Translations under genes and position numbers: made by a program | Assembly: GCA_023614405.1 (NCBI GenBank) | Contig: CM042694.1 | Location: 356,146,010-356,210,009, forward strand | Direction of reading: 5' to 3' | Length of the DNA stretch: 64,000 bases | Source of the DNA: Avena insularis | Taxonomy: Eukaryota; Streptophyta; Magnoliopsida; Poales; Poaceae | Shown: in pieces, positions 46,648-58,184 of the stretch | Layout of the letters: each line of letters begins with the position of its first letter | Position numbering within the stretch: the first letter of the stretch is position 1 | The notes under the pieces: model-generated | Databases searched by the model: none | The model's input: the letters and a program-made list of their open reading frames with translations, nothing else | Told to the model about the DNA's origin: nothing

Positions 46648-49600
46648 CCCATCTACCTCGCAGCGCCGGCCCCTGTGTCCGCCTCGGCCTCCCCGAGCTC
46701 CTCTGGCTGCGACTGCGTCCAATGCGTCTAGCCTCCTCTCACGCGTCCTCCTAGGCCCACAAGTTCGCCGCCCTGGGGCTGAGACGCGCCACACGCCCCC
46801 TCATCGCCATCGGCCCTCGTCTCCTCACGCTCGTCTCCGCCACAGGCTACTGACTCGCTGACGCCGTCCTTGTCAGGCCTTGGCAGCGCGTGTAGCTCCC
46901 CGGGCCATGGCTACACCGCCCAGCTGAACCGCATGTGCGACTGGGTCGAGTCCGACCCGTTGGACAGGAGATTATCCCTCCTTCGTTGTTTCATGCTGCT
47001 GTGGTGGAGGTCCTGCATGAAGATGGTGAATGTTTGCCCCGTCACCATCTCCAACACACGAGCATGTCTTGTTCTGTGTTGTGTTTTATCCTACATGTAT
47101 CTGTACTTATGGGTACAATCCGTTGCCACCAGGAGCTCTAAGATCTTCTACCGGAGTACACCCGAAGGTCTCCGTCCGGCCGCGTGTGCCCTCTCGTGCC
47201 AAGATCTTATCGTTCACAAGACCACCGACAAGCCGGAAACCTCCAAGATCTCGTTCACGGGAGAAACCGCAAGATCGCCTTCCCAGACACCGTGCGACAA
47301 GATCTACTTCATGGATCCGAAGACCCCCGGAACCCAAGATCTTCCGAACCCAGATGTGTGCCCCTAAGCCCCTATTTTTGTAATATGACATTATCAACTG
47401 TCGCATATTAATTGTTCATCTCGCATGCATATCATGTGGGTTGGGGGCATTATGCCAATTCACCTCATAATTAAATATGGAGTCCATCTGCGGGATATCT
47501 TTATCTTATTCCGGACTCCATTTAAATTGGTGTAGCAAACCGATGCCGTGTTTTGTCTTGTCAACACAACATTTAATTTGTGGGGTAGATAAATAACTTG
47601 AACCATATAATTATTTGTCGGACCCCGGTTCTGCTTAATACTACCTAATTGCACCGCATCTTCGCCATGCCATGCATCATATCACAATCATGCCGGATCT
47701 TCTGTCGTAGTATTAAATATTGCATCCGGTGTTTGTTCTAGTGTTTGCTTCTTCGTGGATTAGGTCGATGAGTGTATGCGAGTATCGACAAGTTCTCCGG
47801 CTATGTACCTTCGGCTTTGTTCCCAGGCGAGCATTCTCCCCCTTTCTACCTATTTTGCATTTATAGACTTTACTTCCTCCTATTGATCTATTGCTATCTG
47901 TGTTGCGATGCTTTAGTTTCCGTGCACCCTTTATATTCCTTGCAGCCTCTATATTGCCTTGGACACATCCTATTGCCTGTTGATTGATAGATAGTCGGCC
48001 TTGCGAGTCTTTGTTGCTTGCTCAGGTGCTGCTTCATGTCGTTGTCGTTCCACTGTTGATGGAAGGTTGGCACATGCTTAATGGTGGAGATGATCATGGC
48101 CTTAATTACAACTTAATATTAAATTTCTAGATATAACTAATGCAGAGGCATCGGTGGGCAATAGATGTTATTTGGTTCTTCCATGCTCACTTGTGTCCCG
48201 TAGGACCCCGAGTAATTGATACCTGTTCCTTGACTATCGCACTATCCGCATATGGGACCATGCATCCCCTTAGCCAGAGCTTGATTCATTTCTTATTTCT
48301 TGGGGTCACAAAGTAGTTTGGGGCTTTATTACTATCCTATACCTATGCCATGCTTTACTGCTTTATTTACGATTGTGCGTGGAGCACCTGTACTGTTTTG
48401 GATCGTGACACGTTTTTGCTGTATCGACAAGCCCAGTACACTTTCAGGTTCCCAGTCGTTTACCGCCGTCTACACAAACCCTGGGTCCGTCTTGGAGCCG
48501 GCCAACTTCGTTGCGGGTAGCTTAGTGGGGTGGCCCCCTGAAATGTTTTATGAATCCTGTGATTGCTTTGTCGTGAAAGCCTCGTTGGGTTTTGAGTTGG
48601 TTTTTCCGAGGTTGATCGTGTGTGTGTTGCTATTTATGCACCCCTGCAGGGTATATCTTTCTGAAAGCCGTGTCCGCGGTTATGGACGACTTGGAGCACA
48701 GTATCTCGATCATAGACAAGCATAACTAAAGTAGTGCTATAAATTTGACTTAATATGTGACTAGTAATCAGCTTTACTACAATGGAATGGATAATAAAAG
48801 TGCCAACAACTGGTGGAACTAGGGTGTATCGTGTCTTGTTATACCTGGCTAGTAAGTATCGCAACTCCAATGGAATGAAATAAAAGTGCCAACAACTGCT
48901 GGGTTTGGGATGTCACATGCTAATTGTACCTGACTAGTAAGTACTGCAACTACCACGGAATGGTTAACTACAACTGCCCACTACTTATGCTATCAGGATG
49001 ACTCATGCTATCTATATCTGATTAGTAAATGCTGCAACTATAACAGAATGAATAAAACTGCCAACTGTGTGAGTTCCTCGGTTTAACTTCCTCATTTGGT
49101 CTCGAGGGGGAATACTAGGATGGGTATGATTGGTGTTAGTATCAGGTTGGTCCCGAATAGGTCTTTTCTTATCCCTCTCTAATAGCCGACAGTTGAATCG
49201 AGTCTCGATAGGTTGTTTAGTGCATGCTTCGCTGCCGCTTCAGTCCACCATACCTATGTAGGCGAGAGCCGCCGAATTCTAGCCTCTCATGTAATGGCCT
49301 CGATCTTGGCGCTCCTCTCTTTTTCCCTTTGCCCTTGGCACCCTTTTGTTTTAGCAGGTTTGAGATCGACGTCATTAGCAGGGTTACCCTTCCGGCTTGG
49401 CCTGGGCAGGGTTATGGACGCCATTGGTTATTCTTCAGGGCTCTTAGCTCAATTTGCTTCTTATCCGTACTCGGATGCTGTATCATTTTCAAGGTGATTT
49501 GGATCTTTGTACTGTATATCTCTATTCTTGACTCAGTGAGTCGTTGCTGTATATATATCTGTTCTGTGGGTTCCATCGTGGACTATTATGTAATGATATT

Positions 49601-49711
49601 ACTTTATTTTCCACCCGCATGAAAGTGCCTGGTGGGCATCCTTGAATCGTTTCTATGTGGGTTTGGTGGGATGCGCTAAAACTTGCATAGGACCGATTCG
49701 AGGGTGTTACA
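46648..49711 (+). repeat. E2 LTR 2, second part
   Basis: Resumes with cccatctacctcg (matching 34,166 onward in LTR 1) and continues collinearly to gggtgttaca at 49,711. It carries the same internal tandem repeat and small indels relative to LTR 1: one copy of gcttaatggtggagat instead of two, and a shorter T-rich stretch near 48,600. Confidence 0.92.
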
Positions 49712-50850
49712 CCAACACACCCAATACACTTGTCAGGTGTATAGGTGCACTAGTTCGGCAAAGAGATAGTGAAATACAAGTAATATGGATTATTATAAGT
49801 GGTAATTGCAATCTGAAATAATAGTGGCAGCAAGCAAACATGTAATAGGACTGATTGTAAATGGTGTTTCAATGCTTAGAAACAAGGCCTAGGGATCATA
49901 CTTTCACTAGTGGACACTCTCATATAAATATCTTCTCTTCATGATGCTACCCTGAACTACTCTCCAGTTGGATGATGTAGGGCTATGACAGCACACCTTA
50001 AAGGTTGCATTCCCCATCTAGATAACCCCTCACTATCACCTTGAGTGCTAGATGGTTACAACAAACACCACAACCTCATAGAGACATCCAACTCAAATTA
50101 TACTCATGATAAGTATTTCTGTAACCTTAGCCAAAGTGCCACACGGTGTGCACACTGTCAACTTCACACACATAGATCTATAGATTACAAAGCTCATGAT
50201 CTCATAAGATCATGCATAGAGAGAGATGAACACATAGCTACTTGTAGAGCCCTTAGCCTCGAGAGAGAACTACTCCCTCCTCATCATGGGAGTCAGCAAC
50301 GATGATGGAGATGGCGGTGCGGTCGATGGAGATGGACCCGAGGGCACTTCCCCGTCCCGGCAGGGTGCCAGAACAAAGACTGCTGTCCCCCGAATCTCCT
50401 CTTCGGTGGCGGCGGTGCTGTGAAACTTTTCATGGAATTCTGATCTCCTCTTTAGTGTTTTCGTCCCGGGAGGCTTTTATAGGCGAAAGGACAAGGTCGG
50501 TGGATGCCCGAGGGGCCCACACCACCTAGTGGTGCGGCCAGGGGGGTACCCGCACCACCATAGGGTGTGGACAGCCCCTGGCCCTCCTTCGGCAGCCCTC
50601 TGGACTCCGTGTTCCTTCTGGTAAAATATTGACTTTGGCTTTTGTCCCGTCCAATTCCAAGAATATTTACTTACTAGCTTTTGTGAAACCAAAAACAGCA
50701 GAAAGCAGGCAACTGGCACTATGGCATCTTGTTAATTGGTCAGTTCCAGAAAATGTATAAAAATACCTGAAAGTGTGGACAAAACATAAGAAAGTAGAGA
50801 TGAAACAAGCATGGAACATAAAAAATTATAGATACGTTTACGATGTATCA
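49712..50850 (-). repeat. E3 left LTR, main part (3' LTR in element orientation)
   Basis: Continues the 189 bp at 32,948-33,136, interrupted by E2. The first 5 bp (ccaac) are the duplicated target of E2. Compared with the right LTR it lacks one 41-bp stretch (56,897-56,937 region), which accounts exactly for the length difference of 1,323 versus 1,364 bp. Confidence 0.9.
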
Positions 50851-53349
50851 ACATCCCCAAGCCTAACTCCTTCTCGTCCTCGAGTAGGTAAGTGATAAAA
50901 AAGAATAATTTTTGAGGTGACATGCACCATCACAATATTGATCAAGGTATTTGTAAAACATTGATAGCTGGGATCATAGTAATTTAACATAGACATGAAA
51001 GATATAGTTATAACAATAAGACATAGCAACTATGTTGTAACATGAAAAGGTACAAACAAAAGATTCATGAATAACAATGCTTTGAAAGACATTTGTTTGT
51101 TTCACATATAGAAAACATAATGAGAATGGTATTCAGCTTGTCCCTCATGGTATAGCAAAACATAAATGCATAGGACACCTTCAAAGTTCATAAGGGTGAC
51201 TAGATACAAATAGTTTAAGAACAAGCAATATCATAGTTATGAATCAATCAACAAGTTTTGGGACAATGTACATTAAACTAAGAATGACCACTATGCTCTC
51301 TTAATAGGTGCAGAAAGATAGAAGATGGAGACTCAACATAAATGTAAAAGAAAGGCCCTTCATGGAAGGAAGCAGGGTTTCAAGTCTCATAAAGAGCTTC
51401 CCAAAATTATGGTACTTATTAGCTTTCATCTCTCATTGCCCCTATCATAAGCATCCATAGGTGATTAAGGTTAAAGTGAACAAATATGAGGATATGCTTG
51501 ACAAGTTATAAGCTGAAAATCTCATGCCCCTTGCTTACGAGTACCGTTCCTCATGCTACTCAACTTTAGTCACATGTAAGTTCTTGTCATTGTAAGTACA
51601 TGTGTATCATAGAGAACCGCCAACGGGGTACCCCTTGCCCGATGATACGGAAGATTCCCCATATCAAAATGACAAGGCAAGCAGACAATGAGCATCTCAG
51701 CAATCCTTTTATTTCCTATTTGCATAGGCCCCTTTTTTTCTTTTTTTCTTTCCTATTTGCATAGGTGCTTAGACCAGCCGCCCAGGAGTTTCTCTAACAC
51801 ATATACGAATTCCATGAGCCTTACAAGCTCCCCTTTCATTTCACACCACCGGGATCCATAAGCAAAAGAACATCATATCAACTAAATAAAGTGCAATGTT
51901 CAAAGCGTTCCCCATGATACCATGGTTCTGCTAATTCACAACTTACAAAACGCAAGCATATACGCAACATATATGGACAAAATGGTTCAAGTTTATTAAT
52001 TGCAAGAAAAGTAAAGTGTGCCATCAAGTTCGTGAGAGCTTTAATCACTAATTTTCACATAACAAGTTTAATTCGGAAGGTAGATAAAAACATGAATATA
52101 CTTGGAATAGGAAATGCTAATAGGTTGGTATGGTGGAATCTTTGTAATAACTTGGTTTTATTTGGAGTTGGATGCATGAGTGGAACTCATACTTGTTATG
52201 GAGGCTAGCAAAAGACTGGGAGCGACCAACTAAGAGAGCAATAATGGCCATAATCATGCAAAGTGACAAAACATTATTAATTAAAGCATAAAGTGATATT
52301 AGAAGTCGAAAACTAAAGGATCATATAGGCTATGGTGACTTGGTATAGTCTTAACATGATGTGAGCATGCGCCAAGTCAACCCAAATAAAGCATCAAAGG
52401 AGAATACCACAATATTATGCTTTTATATGCTAAAACAACGCATGATTCTTTCAAGGCACATTAAGCAATCTCAATTATTTGTAACAAGTCATGCTACAAC
52501 AATAATCACTAAGCATAAAGCCAAAACAATATCAAGCATGACATGACAAAGCCTAGGCCACAGTCAAAAACAAACTCCTTTTATACCACTTGTAAGCATG
52601 AACTTTCCTACTCTTTTCCAATCCAAACCAACTTATTTGAAAACTAATGTATGAATACGGGGGTCCAACCAATTTTTTCAAGCAAACTAAGCAAACGAAA
52701 ACTAAGAACAAAAACGAAGACGCTCCAAGAACAACACAATTGTGCATGAAACAATAAAAATGAAGTGTTTGGAAGAAAACCTGAGATTTTTATTGATGAA
52801 GAAGGGGATGCCTTGGGCATCCCCAAGCTTTGACGCTTGTACTTCTTTAATATTTCTGTGGCATCCACAAGCTTGAGATTTTGTCCATACTTCACCTCAT
52901 CACATCATTCTTTCCCTACACTTGAAAACTTCCTTCGTACAAAATTTCACACAATCTTCATTACCAACATTAGTGTATTCAAAATAATAATCCTTTGGGT
53001 TCAGTTTCAACTCAAGTAAATCATCCATTAAAACACAAGATATTGTAGCAATTCCTTCTAAAATTCAAGTGATCAAAGAGAACTCAAAAAGAAACCGATT
53101 AAGAGGCAAATGCAAATAATGGCAGAAATCTATCAAAACAGACCAGCAGGTAAAGAACGATTTTTTCGTAAATCTTCTGTTGCTCAAATCTAAAAGTACA
53201 AAACTAACAAAAGTTGGGTAATAACCTGTGGCATAAGCACAAAATATTACAGCTCAATCCGATGTACTGAGTTTTTTCACGATTTTTTACAGTGACGCAC
53301 AAAAATCTGTTTTGGGACAGCAACTTCCCCATATCTTACTTCTCTCTCA
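50851..53349 (-). other. E3 interior without coding capacity (2.5 kb)
   Basis: AT-rich sequence with only short frames on both strands. The end next to the left LTR (50,851-50,890) reads on the minus strand cgaggacgagaaggagttag then gcttggggatgt, the purine-rich tract that primes second-strand synthesis. No RT or integrase motif was seen in any frame. Confidence 0.6.
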
Positions 53350-54102
53350 TTAGAGGTTATTCTTGGCACAAAAACCAAACAAAAAGGATAAGGAGAGGTT
53401 ATTACAGAGGAAATAACTTCCAAGACTCAACAAAACAAAAATAAACTGAAAGTAAAAAAATATAATGGGTTGTCTGCCAAAAGCTCTTTCTTTATAGCCA
53501 TTAAGATAGGCATGATAATTTCGATGATGCTCACATAAGAAATATGAATTGAAGTAAAAGAGAGCAACAAGAAGAAAATATGGAACAAATTTAAGTCTAA
53601 CCCACTTCCTATGAAAAATAATCTTGTAAAGAAACAAGTCATGAAAGCACAAAACAACAAGCATAGGAAAGCAAAACAAGGGCAACTTCAAAATTTTCAA
53701 CATAAAGAGGGGAAACTTAATATTGTTGAGATGCATAAAACCATGTTTCCCTCTCTCATAATAACTTTTAGTAGCATCATGAATAAAATTAACAATATAA
53801 ATATCACATAAAACATTCTTATCATGAGACACATGCATAAAATAATTATTACTCTCCCTATAAGCATAGTCATTCTTGTTAATCGTAGTGGGAGCAAATT
53901 CAACAAAATAGCTATCATTATTATTCTCATCACCATAATCATCAAATATAGGAGGCATATTGTAATCATAATTAATTTTCTCCTCAATAGTAGGTGGACT
54001 GAAAATATCATATTCATCATTGTGATCATCATATATTGGAGGTATAGTATCATCATAAGCAATAGAATGGTTAACTTCCAAAGTGTGTTCATTTGTAAAC
54101 AT
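53350..54102 (-). CDS. E3 third frame: acidic N-terminus, hydrophobic C-terminus (250 codons)
   Basis: Residues 1-90 are rich in Asp/Glu/Tyr/Asn (for example YDDTIPPIYDDHNDEYDIF). Residues from about 130 on contain at least three hydrophobic stretches long enough to span a membrane (around FPLFMLKILKLPLFCFPMLV; VPYFLLVALFYFNSYFLC; FYFQFIFVLLSLGSYFLC). A few dozen further codons lie upstream in another frame (to 54,245; SSDHDWEKHTTFDIENLF), so the original protein was longer. It is no recognised pol or gag domain. Position after gag and membrane-like segments recall env-like ORFs, but that comparison is only structural. Function unknown. Confidence 0.5.
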   Translation of the reverse strand: MFTNEHTLEVNHSIAYDDTIPPIYDDHNDEYDIFSPPTIEEKINYDYNMPPIFDDYGDENNNDSYFVEFAPTTINKNDYAYRESNNYFMHVSHDKNVLCDIYIVNFIHDATKSYYERGKHGFMHLNNIKFPLFMLKILKLPLFCFPMLVVLCFHDLFLYKIIFHRKWVRLKFVPYFLLVALFYFNSYFLCEHHRNYHAYLNGYKERAFGRQPIIFFYFQFIFVLLSLGSYFLCNNLSLSFLFGFCAKNNL

Positions 54103-54389
54103 ATCATCATTGGAAGGAACATGGATATACTAATAGTACAACAATTATTAACATCTTCATTTTCAGAATTGGTACCGAAGAGATTTTCAATATCAAAAGT
54201 AGTGTGCTTTTCCCAATCATGATCACTACTATAGGTAACAGGCATAGAAACATCATCGAGTTCAGACTCATCAAAAACTATAATAGGAGCAACATGCTTA
54301 GGGGAAAATACCGTTTCCTCCCTCCTTTTACTCCCCCTCTTCTTCTTTTTCTTCTCCTCTTTAGGAGGGAGAGGCTTGAAAGGAAGCTT

Positions 54390-54998
54390 CTACATATACC
54401 TTGGTTTATTGTTAGAGACAATAGAAGAAACTTTGGAGGATTCCTTCTTTTCATTAATAAGATCAAAACACATATTAGTCCTGTCATATTTTGGTAAAAT
54501 CTCATCTTTTATAATATTTTGTACGTAAGTATTTGTGTGGCAAGTATCAACAAAATAAAGATGACAACCATGCAGGACGCTATTCATATCAAAAGCACTC
54601 ATATCTACCAAAGAAGTTTTTCTCGATAATTCTTCACACCCCAAAAATAATGTAAGTTCATCATGTTGATTAGGAGTGATCATGTCATCACAATACAAAC
54701 TTGAAGTACTCATTGGACTAGAAGGGCTATTATTATGGCCTGAGCATTGAAAATTGAAATGACCCACTTCAAAGCAAAGTTCACAAATAAAAGGATAGAG
54801 GGCACAAACTTTTTTACCAAGATAATTTAGAGCCCTATACCACGTTCTAGTTTTTTCATTCTTGTGGGTGATGCAATATTCTTCTTCAATTTGATTCTTT
54901 TCACAAGGTCTATGTATTCCACAAAAATTAACATGCTTATGAAATAGTACTTTTAGAGGTTTGAGCATGTTTATTGCTATTATTAATAACACTTTCAT
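54390..54998 (-). CDS. E3 zinc-knuckle frame following gag, 202 codons
   Basis: Shifted one base relative to gag and overlapping its end. Near residue 65-80 it has CELCFEVGHFNFQC, a CX2CX4HX4C zinc knuckle typical of the nucleocapsid part of gag. The remainder is Asp/Ser/Asn-rich with no protease motif (no D-S/T/G-G context seen). Its first Met is internal, so translation probably comes from gag by frameshift, or the frame is dead. Confidence 0.65.
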   Translation of the reverse strand: MKVLLIIAINMLKPLKVLFHKHVNFCGIHRPCEKNQIEEEYCITHKNEKTRTWYRALNYLGKKVCALYPFICELCFEVGHFNFQCSGHNNSPSSPMSTSSLYCDDMITPNQHDELTLFLGCEELSRKTSLVDMSAFDMNSVLHGCHLYFVDTCHTNTYVQNIIKDEILPKYDRTNMCFDLINEKKESSKVSSIVSNNKPRYM

Positions 54999-56076
54999 TT
55001 TTCATGCAAGTGTCTTTAAAAGGCCCATGATACATGTCCCATTTTCCTTTAGGATCATTAATATGAGAAGCAAAGGCTCTATAACAATCAACAAGAATTT
55101 GAGGATCAAGACCATATTTAGCACTAAGCTCTTGAAAATCAGCACTTTTAGCGAAAGACTTAATGCAATCATGCTCATAGTTTATACCTGGTTCTTTACC
55201 TTTGTCATTATTCCAATCTTCGATATTGCTTTGAATTGTTTCAAGAAGATCCCACTTAGCTTTGACATCCTTAATTGTGAAGGATCCCTCTGAACAGGTA
55301 TCTAGATAGTCCTTGTAATGTCCTGAAAGCCTTGCATGAAAACTATTAATAACAATATTCCTGGGGAGCTCATGAATGGGACATTTGAGCACTAGTGACT
55401 TCAATCTCCCCCATGCTTGGGCAATACTTTCTCCATCATGAGGATGAAAATTATAAATATAATTCCTACCTTTATGAATTTCACGAGGAGGATAAAATTT
55501 AGAGTAAAAGAGAGATTCGAGTTGCTTCCATTCCGAATGGTGAGGATCGTCTAGTAGCTCATACCACTTCCTTGCTTTGCCCTTAAGTGATAAAGAGAAT
55601 AGCTTCCTCTTAACTTGGTTCATTGAAATACCTGCACAGTTGAACAACTCGCATAATTCATGTATAAAGAGTAAATGATCACCAGGATGGACAGTTCCAT
55701 CTCCAAAATAACAGTTATTCATAACACGTTCAACAATTTCCATAGGTATTTTAAAAGGGACGCTTTCAGTATGTGGATTTAAAATATCACAAGTATCATT
55801 AGAATTACCACATATGGCAGATAAAGTATCATCAGAGCAAATTTTCTCCTTTAAAGCTGGGGAACTAAAACGATCATTTTCATAAAAACTAACTTCCCCA
55901 AGCTTAGACGTTTCCATAGAATTAGTAACAAAGGTGTTAAAAAAATTCATACTAATAACATTGCTATTAGCATGCAAAGAAAGTTCCATGGGTTTTTTAA
56001 TTTCCTTTTTAGACCATTCATGTGCTACCTTAGGAAAAATACTAAAAAGCTCTCTAATTTTGTTGTAGTTTTCCAT
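54937..56076 (-). CDS. E3 gag (capsid region), 379 codons
   Basis: Intact frame starting MENYNKIRELFSIFPKVAHE. A Retrotrans_gag-type core occupies roughly residues 120-260: LLFIHELCELFNCAG, LKGKARKWYELLDD, WKQLESLFYSKFYPPREIHK, and GESIAQAWGRLKSLVLKCP. Gag proteins of this kind assemble the cytoplasmic particle that packages element RNA. The frame starts about 145 bp inside the LTR/primer site, as expected for the first ORF. It ends at a stop, and a second frame overlapping by 62 bp continues with the zinc knuckle. An ancestral single gag was therefore probably split by one frameshift, or the two are expressed by frameshifting. Confidence 0.85.
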   Translation of the reverse strand: MENYNKIRELFSIFPKVAHEWSKKEIKKPMELSLHANSNVISMNFFNTFVTNSMETSKLGEVSFYENDRFSSPALKEKICSDDTLSAICGNSNDTCDILNPHTESVPFKIPMEIVERVMNNCYFGDGTVHPGDHLLFIHELCELFNCAGISMNQVKRKLFSLSLKGKARKWYELLDDPHHSEWKQLESLFYSKFYPPREIHKGRNYIYNFHPHDGESIAQAWGRLKSLVLKCPIHELPRNIVINSFHARLSGHYKDYLDTCSEGSFTIKDVKAKWDLLETIQSNIEDWNNDKGKEPGINYEHDCIKSFAKSADFQELSAKYGLDPQILVDCYRAFASHINDPKGKWDMYHGPFKDTCMKNESVINNSNKHAQTSKSTIS

Positions 56077-56220
56077 TAAGCCTAACTAGTGAAAATAAAA
56101 ACAAGAAACAAAAAGATATAATTGTAGAATCTAAAGGAAATAACTTTGAGCACTCACACACCAGCAACCGCACTAGAAGATAGCTTAGTAGCCAGAGGTG
56201 TGAGTACCTTTTACCTTACC

Positions 56221-56238
56221 TCCCCAGCAACAGCGCCA
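56221..56238 (-). other. E3 primer-binding site, tRNA-Asp type
   Basis: Read on the minus strand: tggcgctgttgctgggga. The plant tRNA-Asp 3' end predicts tggcgccgttgccgggga, so two positions differ, both C-to-T, as expected for methylation-driven decay. It lies 10 bp from the LTR. Confidence 0.75.
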
Positions 56239-56248
56239 GAAAATAGCT

Positions 56249-57612
56249 TGATGTCTACGGACGCTTCTATTCTTGTAGATAGTGTTGGGCCTCCAAGTGT
56301 AGAGGTTTGTAGAACAGCAACAAGTTTCCCTTAAGTGGATCACCCAAGGTTTATGGAACTCAGGGAGGAAGTGGTCAAAGGTATCCCTCTCAAGCAACCC
56401 TGCAATCAAGATAAAAGAAGTCTCTTGTGTCCCCAACACACCCAATACACTTGTCAGGTGTATAGGTGCACTAGTTAGGCGAAGAGATAGTGAAATACAA
56501 GTAATATGGATTATTATAACTGGTAATTGCAATCTAAAATAATAGTGGTAGCAAGCAAACATGTAACATGGCTGATTGTAAATGGTGTTTCAATGCTTAG
56601 AAACAAGGCGTAGGGATCATACTTTCACTAGTGGACACTCTCATATAAATATCTTCTCTTCATGATGCTACCCTGAACTACTCTTCGGTTGGACGATGTA
56701 GGGCTATAACAACACACCTTAAAGTTCACATTCCCCATCTAGATAACCCCTCACTGTCACCTTGAGTGCTAGATGGTTCCAACAAACACCACAACCTCAT
56801 AGAGACATCCAACTCAAATTATACTCATGATATGTATTTATGTAACCTCAGCCAAAGTGCCACACAGTGTGCACACTGTCAACTTCACACACATGGGGAT
56901 AAGCAGAGATTAATTAAAGCACTTGAGTAGCAGAATAGATCTATAAATTACAAAGCTCATGATCTCATAAGATCATGCATAGAGAGAGATGAACACATAG
57001 CTACTTGTAGAGCCCTTAGCCTCGAGAGAGAACTACTCCCTCCTCACCATGGGAGTCAGCAATGGCGATGGAGACGGCGGTGGAGTCGATGGAGTTGGAT
57101 CCGGGGGCACTTCACTGTCCCGGCAGGGTGTCGGAACAGAGACTTCTGTCCCCCGAATCTCCTCTTCGGTGGCGGCGGTGCTACGGAACTTTTCATGGAA
57201 TTCTGGTCTCCTCTTTAGGGTTTTCGTCTCGAGAGGCTTTTATAGGCGAAAGGGTAAGGTCAGTGGATGCCCGAGGGTCCCACACCACCTGGTGGCTTGG
57301 CCAGGGGGTACCCGCGCCACCATAGGGTGTGGACAACCCCTGGCCCTCCTTCGGCTGCCCTCCGGACTCTGTGTTCCTTCTGGTAAAATATTGACTTCAG
57401 CTTTTGTCCCGTCCAATTCCGAGAATATTTCCTTACTAGCTTTTCTGAAACCAAAAATAGCAAAAAACAAGCAACTGGCACCGTGGCATCTTGTTAATAG
57501 GTTAGTTCCAGAAAATGTATAAAAATACCTCAAAGTATGGACAAAACATAAGAAAGTAGATATAAAACAAGCATGGGACATCAAGAATTATAGATACGTT
57601 TACGACGTATCA
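56249..57612 (-). repeat. E3 right LTR (5' LTR in element orientation)
   Basis: Collinear with 32,948-33,136 plus 49,717-50,850 (gatgtctacg...gtgttgggcctccaagtgta...acgacgtatca). 1,364 bp with TG...CA ends on both strands. Confidence 0.92.
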
Positions 57613-58184
57613 GTGACCTCAAGGGTGGCCTAACCTTCACGGATATCGTGGTCAAATCGATGGGAAAGCGAGGGGAAACAAAGAAGGTAGCGGAAGCGAA
57701 CACACACCTCACGAACAACACGATGAACACACGAAAAACTCACACGATACAGGGACAATTGATTCCGTCGGTGGCCACTGGTCTGATAGATTCCTCGCAA
57801 GGAAAGATCGATAAACATGCTCCCTTCAATCCCAAGCGGAGAGAGAAGAACACCTTGGAGAGGGTCTTGACAACTACAGCCACACACTCGCAAACGTAGG
57901 CCTTATACAACGATGGATGCGCGATGCAAACTCTAACAAGGTTGGTGACGATACATGAGGGGGTTGCCTTTAGTCTATTATCTATGCCTAAAGGATACAT
58001 GAGGGGGTGTGGGCTCTATATATAGGCCAGCCACTTAACAAGGGGTAGTTTAGGGATAATTCTAGGGTTTGGAACAAACTAGAGGGATACATGGGTGGAA
58101 GGCCCAGCAGGCGGCGTGCAGGCCCATCACTTACGCCAGAGACTCCGGGGTGCAGGGGCCGAAGACTCTGAGGTAGGGTGTTGC
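57613..58184 (-). repeat. Inverted, truncated LTR of the E1/E4/E5 family
   Basis: Read on the minus strand it gives, in order: a short tctccggcg-like block, ctggcctatatatag followed by agcccacaccccc, agagtttgcatcgcgc, gtataaggcctacg, gtgttcatcgtgttgttcg and gtgaaggttaggccaccctt. That is the LTR order from the middle to the end. It starts as 32,931-32,947 on the other side of E3, and its distal part is cut by E5 at 58,185. Confidence 0.8.

Larger units (their letters stand above)
33137..49711 (+). mobile_element. E2: large-LTR, tiny-interior retrotransposon (LARD-like), split by E4
   Basis: LTR 1 at 33,137-37,266 (4,130 bp) and LTR 2 at 38,059-38,533 plus 46,653-49,711 (about 3.5 kb) share start TGTGGCATCCCGC and end GGTGTTACA. 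They are flanked by the perfect duplication CCAAC (33,132-33,136 and 49,712-49,716). The interior (37,267-38,058) is only 792 bp and non-coding. It lies in the left LTR of E3; the interrupted E3 sequence can be followed against 56,415-56,450. Non-autonomous; the PBS and interior-end wording suggest descent from a Ty3/gypsy element. Confidence 0.92.
32948..57612 (-). mobile_element. E3: gag-only LTR retrotransposon on the minus strand, split by E2
   Basis: LTRs at 32,948-33,136 joined to 49,717-50,850 (1,323 bp in total), and at 56,249-57,612 (1,364 bp). On the minus strand the LTR begins TGATAC and ends GACATCA. Flanks are GTGAA (32,943-32,947) and GTGAC (57,613-57,617), a duplication with one mismatch. 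The interior (50,851-56,248) contains gag, a knuckle-containing frame and a third frame, but no protease, RT, RNase H or integrase motif that I can find. The LTR start tgatacgt...acgtatc resembles very abundant wheat-group gypsy LTRs; I do not assign a family name. Probably mobilised by enzymes from another element. Confidence 0.88.

Noticed and set aside
53350..54102. Calling the E3 third ORF an envelope gene
   Set aside because: Only hydrophobic segments and position support it; no signal peptide, cleavage site or family motif is visible, so only a descriptive name is used.
53611..54222. Plus-strand Ile-rich frames opposite E3 ORFs
   Set aside because: Shadow of the Asp/Asn-rich minus-strand frame (GAT/AAT read backward gives ATC/ATT).
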